A stretch of 64,000 nucleotides of DNA from an uncultured Bacteroidota bacterium (GTDB lineage Bacteria > Bacteroidota > Bacteroidia > JABEUT01). The number at the start of each line of letters is the position of its first letter. Positions within the stretch are counted from its first letter, which is position 1. The notes below the pieces were generated by a model. That model made no database searches and had not been told where the DNA came from. It saw only the letters and a program-made list of their open reading frames with translations. This document shows positions 58,441-64,000 of this stretch, one piece after another. The stretch is from NCBI GenBank assembly GCA_903863935.1, contig CAIPDV010000042.1:163371-227370 (forward strand), written 5' to 3'. Made by a program: the position numbers and the translations under genes.

Positions 58441-60411
58441 ATGATTCCTCGCGAAACGATTGATACCATATTTAACACTGCCCGCATTGACGAGGTGGTA
58501 GGCGATTTCGTGAACCTGAAAAAACGGGGCGTGAATTATCTTGGCCTCTGCCCTTTCCATAACGAAAAAACTCCCTCATTCACGGTATCTCCCGCTAAGG
58601 GAATATACAAGTGTTTTGGTTGCGGACGTGGCGGCAATGTGGTGAATTTTGTGATGGAACATGAGCAGACCGATTATGTGGGGGCTATGAAATACCTCGC
58701 AAAAAAATACAATATTGAAATTGTAGAAAAAGAACGTGCTCCCGAAGAAATAGAATTAGATAATGAGCGTGAAAGCTTAATGATCGTGACTTCGTTTGCA
58801 CAAAAGTTTTTTTCAGATAACCTGGAAACAGAACAAGGCCGGGCTATTGGATTAAGCTACCTCGAAGAACGCGGATTTACGCCGGAAACAATTCAGAAAT
58901 TCCAGTTGGGATATGCCCCTGAAAGCCATAAAGCTTTTTTGAATGCGGCTTTACATGCTGGATACAAACTGAAATTTTTAATTCAGGCCGGGCTGGTAAG
59001 TTTCCGTGTAAGGGAAGGTGAAGATGAAACCAAGGAACCCTTGCCCGAACAGTGTTATGACCGATTTGCAGGACGGGTAATTTTCCCTATCCACAATGTT
59101 AGCGGACGGGTTATTGCTTTTGGCGGAAGAACGCTGAAAAAAGAAAAAACGGTAGCAAAATATGTAAACTCCCCGGAGACTCCACTCTACCACAAGAGTA
59201 ATGTATTATACGGGATAAACCTTGCACGAAGAGCCATTACAGCAGAAGACAATTGCTTTCTGGTAGAGGGTTATGCCGATGTTATTTCCATGCACCAGTC
59301 GGGATTGGAAAATACGGTTGCTTCATCAGGCACATCCTTAACCGTAGAACAGGTACGCCTTATCAGGCGTTATACTCCAAACCTTACGATACTTTATGAT
59401 GGCGATGAAGCCGGGCTAAAGGCCAGTGAACGTGGGCTTTTAATTGCACTTAAAGAAGGCATGAATGTTAAGTTGGTAACTCTTCCACCGGAAGATGACC
59501 CTGATACATTTGCGCGTAAACATTCGCCCGAGGAATTGAAACGCTACCTCAAAGCAAATGCAGTCGACTTTATTGTATTTCGGACTCGCACACTTGCCAA
59601 ACTATCGGAAGGTGACCCGGTAAAACGAGCTGAATTAATAAAGGATATTGTACATGCAATTGCCAACATCCCTGAGATGATAACGCGGTCGCTATATATT
59701 AGGGAATGCAGCCGTTTAATGCAAGTAGAAGAACCTGTGTTGTGGAGCGAATTACGCAAGGTTAGAAGCAAATTATTCAATGAAGTCCCATCCAGTGTAG
59801 TCTCACCAAAACCAGCTGAAAGTGTTAAACAAATTCCGACTGAAAGCTCCGATGCATTTTCAGTTGAGCCACAGGAAAAGGAATTGATACGGGTGCTTGT
59901 AAAATATGGAGAAGAGGAAGCAACCTTTGTAGGGGAACCGGAACCTGATCAGGAAGAGGCTCCAATATTTACAATGAAAATAGCTGATTATATCATTCAG
60001 AATTTAAAAGCTGATAATGTAACTTTTGAGAATTTACTGTGTCAACGTATTTATGATGAATGCTGCGCTATGTTTGATAGGGGTGAACCGATAAATGATG
60101 AATATTTTCTGCGTCATGGCGAAACAGATCTAAGCAGTTTCTCTATGTCTCTTGCCAATGATAATTACATAATGAGCGATTGGAGCCGCCGCAGTATTGG
60201 AATAAAAACCGAGCGCGATCATTTAGGTATAACTGCCGAAAAAGCTGTATTTGCCTTGAAAAGTCGCAGGGTGGAATTAATGATAAAAGACCTGCAGGAG
60301 CATATTCGTCAGCCCTTAAATGATGAGGAGTTAGGCAATATGATTGAACACAAAAGACGCCTAGATACAGCAAAGAGAATGCTCAAAAAAAAACTTGGCA
60401 GGGTAATTTAA
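58441..60411 (+). CDS. dnaG: DNA primase
   Basis: DnaG lays RNA primers at the replication fork. The 656-residue protein has the CHC2 zinc-binding domain (Cys37, His40, Cys58, Cys61), the catalytic core and the TOPRIM fold with VEGYADVISMHQSG (near 277) and YDGDEAGLKAS (near 323). A C-terminal helicase-interaction region (about 480-656) is poorly conserved, as usual. It is not next to rpoD here, unlike the proteobacterial macromolecular synthesis operon. The next gene starts 27 bases downstream. Confidence 0.96.
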   Translation: MIPRETIDTIFNTARIDEVVGDFVNLKKRGVNYLGLCPFHNEKTPSFTVSPAKGIYKCFGCGRGGNVVNFVMEHEQTDYVGAMKYLAKKYNIEIVEKERAPEEIELDNERESLMIVTSFAQKFFSDNLETEQGRAIGLSYLEERGFTPETIQKFQLGYAPESHKAFLNAALHAGYKLKFLIQAGLVSFRVREGEDETKEPLPEQCYDRFAGRVIFPIHNVSGRVIAFGGRTLKKEKTVAKYVNSPETPLYHKSNVLYGINLARRAITAEDNCFLVEGYADVISMHQSGLENTVASSGTSLTVEQVRLIRRYTPNLTILYDGDEAGLKASERGLLIALKEGMNVKLVTLPPEDDPDTFARKHSPEELKRYLKANAVDFIVFRTRTLAKLSEGDPVKRAELIKDIVHAIANIPEMITRSLYIRECSRLMQVEEPVLWSELRKVRSKLFNEVPSSVVSPKPAESVKQIPTESSDAFSVEPQEKELIRVLVKYGEEEATFVGEPEPDQEEAPIFTMKIADYIIQNLKADNVTFENLLCQRIYDECCAMFDRGEPINDEYFLRHGETDLSSFSMSLANDNYIMSDWSRRSIGIKTERDHLGITAEKAVFALKSRRVELMIKDLQEHIRQPLNDEELGNMIEHKRRLDTAKRMLKKKLGRVI

Positions 60412-60437
60412 AGAATTAAAAGTGAAAAATTAATGGC

Positions 60438-61085
60438 ATGAAAAAAACTTTAATAATTGGTGCACGGGCCGACGGACATGCAAAAGTTGTTCTGGAAATT
60501 TTAAAGGCCGGAAAGCAATATGAAGTAGTTGGTTTTATTGATGATGATGCATCAAAACTAGGCACTGAAATTAAAGGACTGAAGGTGATTGGCAACACAG
60601 ATGAACTTGCCAATTTCAAAAACAACTTGGGTGTTGAATGCGCCATTGTTGCAATTGGAAATAACCCTTTGAGGAGAAAACTTTCTGAAAAAATTATCGC
60701 ATCCGGACTTGAATTAATTAATGCCATCCATCCTACTGCTTATTTTGACGAGGATGTAGAAATTGGTAAAGGATGTTATATAGGCCAGGGAGTAATAGTA
60801 GTGACCGGAACAAAAATTGGGAATTCAGTGAATATTCACACCGGGGCTACAATTGACCATGATAATATAATTGAAGACGGTGCCAACCTGGGTCCAGGAG
60901 TTCATACCGCAGGCCGCGTAAAAATTGGCAAAGATGCTTTTTTAGGAACCGGAGCTATTGTTATTCCGGATGGTACCGTTGGTGAAGGTGCTATCATTGG
61001 AGCGGGAGCTGTAGTTGTAAAACACGCACAACCATTTGTTACTTCGGTAGGGGTTCCGGCCAAGGCGATAAAGAAGCATACGTAG
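60438..61085 (+). CDS. NeuD/PglD-family sugar O- or N-acetyltransferase
   Basis: A 215-residue acetyltransferase. The N-terminal Rossmann-like part (1-80, TLIIGARADGHAKVVLEIL, VGFIDDDASKLG) binds the sugar-nucleotide. The C-terminal left-handed beta helix of hexapeptide repeats (about 95-205, IGKGCYIGQGVIV, GATIDHDNIIEDGANLGPG) binds acetyl-CoA. The catalytic His is expected in TIDHDN. Such enzymes acetylate sialic-acid-like or diacetylated sugars of surface glycans. No synthesis partners are adjacent. Confidence 0.9.
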   Translation: MKKTLIIGARADGHAKVVLEILKAGKQYEVVGFIDDDASKLGTEIKGLKVIGNTDELANFKNNLGVECAIVAIGNNPLRRKLSEKIIASGLELINAIHPTAYFDEDVEIGKGCYIGQGVIVVTGTKIGNSVNIHTGATIDHDNIIEDGANLGPGVHTAGRVKIGKDAFLGTGAIVIPDGTVGEGAIIGAGAVVVKHAQPFVTSVGVPAKAIKKHT

Positions 61086-61189
61086 TATTTTTTAGCAACA
61101 ATTTTTACCAACCATCTACTAAAACTGACAAGTTACCGCCAATAACATGCAGATTAATAAATGCCCTAAGTACCCTATTGCTTTTTTTA

Positions 61190-61197
61190 TACTTTTG
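61190..61197 (+). promoter_or_regulatory. TAnnTTTG box for the kelch/T9SS array
   Basis: TACTTTTG lies 28 bases before the ATG at 61226. No comparable box precedes the second and third genes, so the array may be one transcript. Confidence 0.65.
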
Positions 61198-61225
61198 TCT
61201 TTATTAATCAATTCTTAAATTCTAT

Positions 61226-62458
61226 ATGAAAAAGAAATTACTTGTAACTTTTGCATTAGTCTATTTGCTAATTGTTAATGTTAAAGCTCAGTATGCTTGG
61301 TCAAAGGATACTGCATTTTTAGGAGCGCCCCGGGCTTATGATGTTGGATTTTCTATTGGTCATTACTTATACGTTGGTTGTGGTGCAGGGACATCAACCT
61401 ACTATAATGATTTTTGGAGGTGGAATCAGGATTCTAATACCTGGACCGCTGTTGCTTCTTATCCTGGTTTAGGATATAGAATATGCCCTACTGCATTTTC
61501 AATTGAAGGTAAAGGATATGTTGGCTTAGGACAAGGTGCAAGCGGTATGACAAATGACTTGTGGAGTTATGATACTTCTAAAAATAAATGGACTCAAATG
61601 GCAACATTTCCTGGTACGCCTCGTTACGCCCAATCTGTTTTTGTAGTCGGACATAAAGCATTTATAATAGGTGGTTCTATAGGAGGGCCTCCTTATCTTG
61701 ATGATGTTTGGATGTATGATGCCCATGCTAATTCTTGGACACAAATGAATAATTCTCCGTCGGGAAAAATGGAAACCCAAGTGACGTTTACCATAGGCAA
61801 CCATGGATATCTTGGAGGTGGTTTTAATAGTTCTACGGACGTTTCTACATTTTGGGAGTATGACACAACAACTGACACTTGGGCTACTATAGCAAATATC
61901 CCTATAGTTAATGGCATAGGCGGATGCCCATCTGCATTTGTTTTGGGAAGTAAAGCGTACGTATGTTTGGGAGGAGTTGGTACTAATTCTAAATACACAA
62001 CTTATGGATATAGATATGATACAATTACTAAGGCTTGGTCAGTGTTTACTAACATGGAAAAAATTGGAATTTCAGGCGGTTATGGAGTTGGTTTTTCAAT
62101 TGGTAATATTGGGTACATTGCAACCGGTAGAGATAGTTTAGGAAATCCACGTAATATCTTATGGCAATATTCCGATACTTCTACCACTGGAATTAGTAGT
62201 AATGGCGATAAAATAATATCCTTATTTCTTTACCCTAATCCAAGTTTAGGAGTACTCCACATTAAATGCAATGTGCTAATTGACAAACAACTTGAATTTA
62301 GAGTTACCGATGTATTCGGGAGAATTATTAATACAAGTAGAATTGATAAACAAAACCTGACCCTCGATGAAGCTAAGCTTGGTAATGGGATTTATTTCTA
62401 TCAAGTACTGGATTCAGACAAGTTGATTTCGTCCGGTAAATTTATCATTCAGAAATAG
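61226..62458 (+). CDS. Kelch-repeat T9SS cargo protein 1
   Basis: A 410-residue exported protein. It has a signal peptide (cleavage near VNVKAQ) and about six kelch-type blades (residues about 25-320). Each blade combines an A..FSIG.Y.Y.G.G strand with a D.W.YD...N.WT strand, for example FWRWNQDSNTWTAVASYPG and LWSYDTSKNKWTQMATFPG. A T9SS type A sorting domain (about 335-410, LYPNPSLGVLHIKC to NGIYFYQVLDSDK) closes it. The propeller should be displayed or released at the surface, where kelch domains bind proteins or glycans; no catalytic motif is evident. Confidence 0.88.
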   Translation: MKKKLLVTFALVYLLIVNVKAQYAWSKDTAFLGAPRAYDVGFSIGHYLYVGCGAGTSTYYNDFWRWNQDSNTWTAVASYPGLGYRICPTAFSIEGKGYVGLGQGASGMTNDLWSYDTSKNKWTQMATFPGTPRYAQSVFVVGHKAFIIGGSIGGPPYLDDVWMYDAHANSWTQMNNSPSGKMETQVTFTIGNHGYLGGGFNSSTDVSTFWEYDTTTDTWATIANIPIVNGIGGCPSAFVLGSKAYVCLGGVGTNSKYTTYGYRYDTITKAWSVFTNMEKIGISGGYGVGFSIGNIGYIATGRDSLGNPRNILWQYSDTSTTGISSNGDKIISLFLYPNPSLGVLHIKCNVLIDKQLEFRVTDVFGRIINTSRIDKQNLTLDEAKLGNGIYFYQVLDSDKLISSGKFIIQK

Positions 62459-62511
62459 TTTTTCTTTTATTCTCGAATAAGGGAGTATAGTATTATTTGA
62501 AATATTAACAT

Positions 62512-63729
62512 ATGAAAAAAAACGTATTATTTACAATTTGTGTTTTGTTTGCCCTACGCTCCATTTCCCAATATTCGCGGACACAAAAGCAAAGCATGCC
62601 TACAAGCGGAAGGTTTTATTCGACTGCCTTTTCAATTGGACATTACGGGTTTGTTGGTGGAGGAAGTAATGGTTCTTCAGATGTGTATGATTTTTGGAAA
62701 TGGGATAAAAATACAAATACCTGGACTCAAATTGCAAACTATCCGGGCATTGGAAGTGCAGGATTAATAGCCTTTACAATTAATGGTATTGGATATGTGG
62801 GTTTCGGAACATCACCATCAACTGTTGCTAAAGATTTATGGGCATATGATACAACTTCAGGTAATTGGACACCCAAAGCAACTTTTCCTGGTACAACTGC
62901 ACGGTATGCTTGTTTTACATTTGTAATTGGAAATAATGCTTATGTTGGGTGTGGAGATCCGGGTGCTCCACCATATTTGAATGATGTTTGGGAATATAAT
63001 TCAGTAAGTAACAAATGGACCCAAAAGACCAGCTTCCCTTTAAGTAATGACGCCGGTATGGTTGGTTTTGCAATTGGCAAACATGGATATGCCGGTACGG
63101 GTGGAACTGGTTTAGGAACAGATTTCAATAATTTTTATGAATATGATACTGCCTCTGATACATGGACGGCTACTGCTGCCCTTCCATATATTGGCAGTGG
63201 ATTAGATCATGATGTTAGCTTTATTATAGATAACCAAGGTTTTGTTGGTACCGGTAGAAATACCAGTCTAGTATCAACACGAGAATTTTGGGCATATGAT
63301 ACAACAACAGGCACATGGGGTGCAATAGCAAATCTTGGAGGAGTGTCGCGTAATCAGGGAACTTCGTTTTCCATAGGGAATTGCGGGTATGCTACTACTG
63401 GCATGGATAGCTTGAATCATCCACTAAATGATTTATGGCAATATGGACCATTACCAACAGGACTAGATGAAAGACCCACAAACGTCAATATTAAAATCTA
63501 TCCAAATCCAAGTAATGGGATACTAAACTTTTATTATTCCGGGAACATTAAAAAAGGGGAAATTAAAATTACTGATTTAGTGGGAAGAGTGAATGATTTT
63601 CATGAAATAAATGGCACAAATGGAAGGATTACAATTAATGAAACCACTCTTCCTAATGGCATGTATTTATACCAACTTCTGGATTCCGATAAACTGGTTT
63701 CATCGGGCAAATTTATTATTCAAAAATAA
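62512..63729 (+). CDS. Kelch-repeat T9SS cargo protein 2
   Basis: A 405-residue paralogue of the upstream gene, with the same layout. Signal peptide (to about RSISQ), six kelch-type blades (FWKWDKNTNTWTQIANYPG, LWAYDTTSGNWTPKATFPG, VWEYNSVSNKWTQKTSFP) and a C-terminal sorting domain beginning IYPNPSNGILNFYYS and ending SSGKFIIQK. Blade-by-blade similarity and the near-identical LDSDKL(I/V)SSGKFIIQK ends point to tandem duplication. The 53-base gap upstream has no clear promoter. Confidence 0.88.
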   Translation: MKKNVLFTICVLFALRSISQYSRTQKQSMPTSGRFYSTAFSIGHYGFVGGGSNGSSDVYDFWKWDKNTNTWTQIANYPGIGSAGLIAFTINGIGYVGFGTSPSTVAKDLWAYDTTSGNWTPKATFPGTTARYACFTFVIGNNAYVGCGDPGAPPYLNDVWEYNSVSNKWTQKTSFPLSNDAGMVGFAIGKHGYAGTGGTGLGTDFNNFYEYDTASDTWTATAALPYIGSGLDHDVSFIIDNQGFVGTGRNTSLVSTREFWAYDTTTGTWGAIANLGGVSRNQGTSFSIGNCGYATTGMDSLNHPLNDLWQYGPLPTGLDERPTNVNIKIYPNPSNGILNFYYSGNIKKGEIKITDLVGRVNDFHEINGTNGRITINETTLPNGMYLYQLLDSDKLVSSGKFIIQK

Positions 63730-63775
63730 CCATCAGTATATCTGCAATAACATTCTATTTAAATCCTTATCAGCA

Positions 63776-64000
63776 ATGAAAAAAACAATATTGTTTGCTT
63801 TTGTTTTCTCTTTTGTAGCAACCTCTTATTCCCAATATAGTTGGACCCAAAAGGCAAATTTCCCCGGTACTGCAAGAAATTATGATGCTGGTTTTACAAT
63901 TGGAAATTATATTTATTTGGGTTGCGGCACAAATTGGTCTTCTTATTACAATGACTTTTACCGATGGAACCAAGTTACCAATACCTGGAGCACAATAACC
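63776..64000 (+). CDS. Kelch-repeat T9SS cargo protein 3, 5' part
   Basis: The ATG at 63776 opens a frame that runs uninterrupted for 75 codons to the window edge. Signal peptide MKKTILFAFVFSFVATSYSQ is followed by YSWTQKANFPGTARNYDAGF and a first kelch blade ending FYRWNQVTNTWSTIT, clearly homologous to the two preceding genes. The 3' end lies outside the window, so presence of the sorting domain cannot be checked. It starts 46 bases after gene 2. Confidence 0.85.
   Translation, partial: MKKTILFAFVFSFVATSYSQYSWTQKANFPGTARNYDAGFTIGNYIYLGCGTNWSSYYNDFYRWNQVTNTWSTIT

Noticed and set aside
1..64000. Prophage, insertion sequence or integrative element
   Set aside because: No transposase, integrase, phage structural gene, target duplication or tRNA attachment site was seen; only short repeats and palindromes are present.

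Overview
The window looks like chromosomal DNA from a member of the Bacteroidota, probably an environmental, non-pathogenic lineage. Four things point there. Several genes belong to the type IX secretion system (T9SS) or carry its C-terminal sorting domain. At least 26 genes have the phylum-specific promoter box TAnnTTTG just upstream. A large, insertion-containing IspG is present. Shine-Dalgarno sequences are mostly absent. I see no tRNA, rRNA, CRISPR array, prophage or insertion sequence. The sequence is AT-rich and densely coding, with genes on both strands.

Layout. 1-591 is the 3' end of ispH. 592-1027 is a gene-free scrap zone with repeats and a decayed T9SS sorting-domain remnant. 1028-3850 (minus) holds cmk, porQ and sucD. 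3851-5286 holds dispersed repeats around one small winged-helix-like protein of unknown function. 5287-11305 (minus) holds obg, a phosphohexomutase, a polyprenyl-phosphate sugar transferase, a lipoprotein and a Gfo/Idh/MocA oxidoreductase, which suggests surface polysaccharide work. 11452-13662 holds pcm, an outer-membrane protein and smpB. 13708-20381 (minus) is a PorV-family gene overlapping a giant gingipain-type C25 peptidase (PorU2-like). 20613-24212 (minus) holds folE, a PTPS/QueD protein and lon. 24365-30523 (plus) holds dapB, trhO, recJ and cysDN. 30530-40230 holds a GT9 glycosyltransferase, a T9SS-exported PLD-type protein, a TonB receptor with a His/Cys-rich partner, a PorE-like OmpA protein and a 2-oxoacid dehydrogenase E2. 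40368-48769 (plus) holds a dienelactone hydrolase, a thioredoxin-like protein, ispG, an acyltransferase-pssA-lipid kinase operon, an RDD protein and two unknowns. 48802-51939 (minus) holds the tyrosine-catabolic pair hppD-hmgA and an unknown exported protein. 52187-56847 (plus) is an ECF sigma factor operon. 56923-61085 holds two peroxiredoxins, dnaG and a NeuD-type acetyltransferase. From 61226 to the window edge run three tandem kelch-type T9SS cargo genes, the last cut off.

The most unusual locus is 52187-56847. An ECF sigma factor is followed by a single-pass membrane protein with a coiled coil, and then by four small exported paralogues. Each paralogue has a CxxC motif and reads like the fourth (C-terminal) domain of the T9SS motor protein GldM/PorM. 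This could be an undescribed envelope-sensing or T9SS-adaptor system. A second unexplained signal is a pair of gene-free regions (25118-25477 and 58200-58340) carrying clusters of an AGTGTAAAA-type motif in both orientations.
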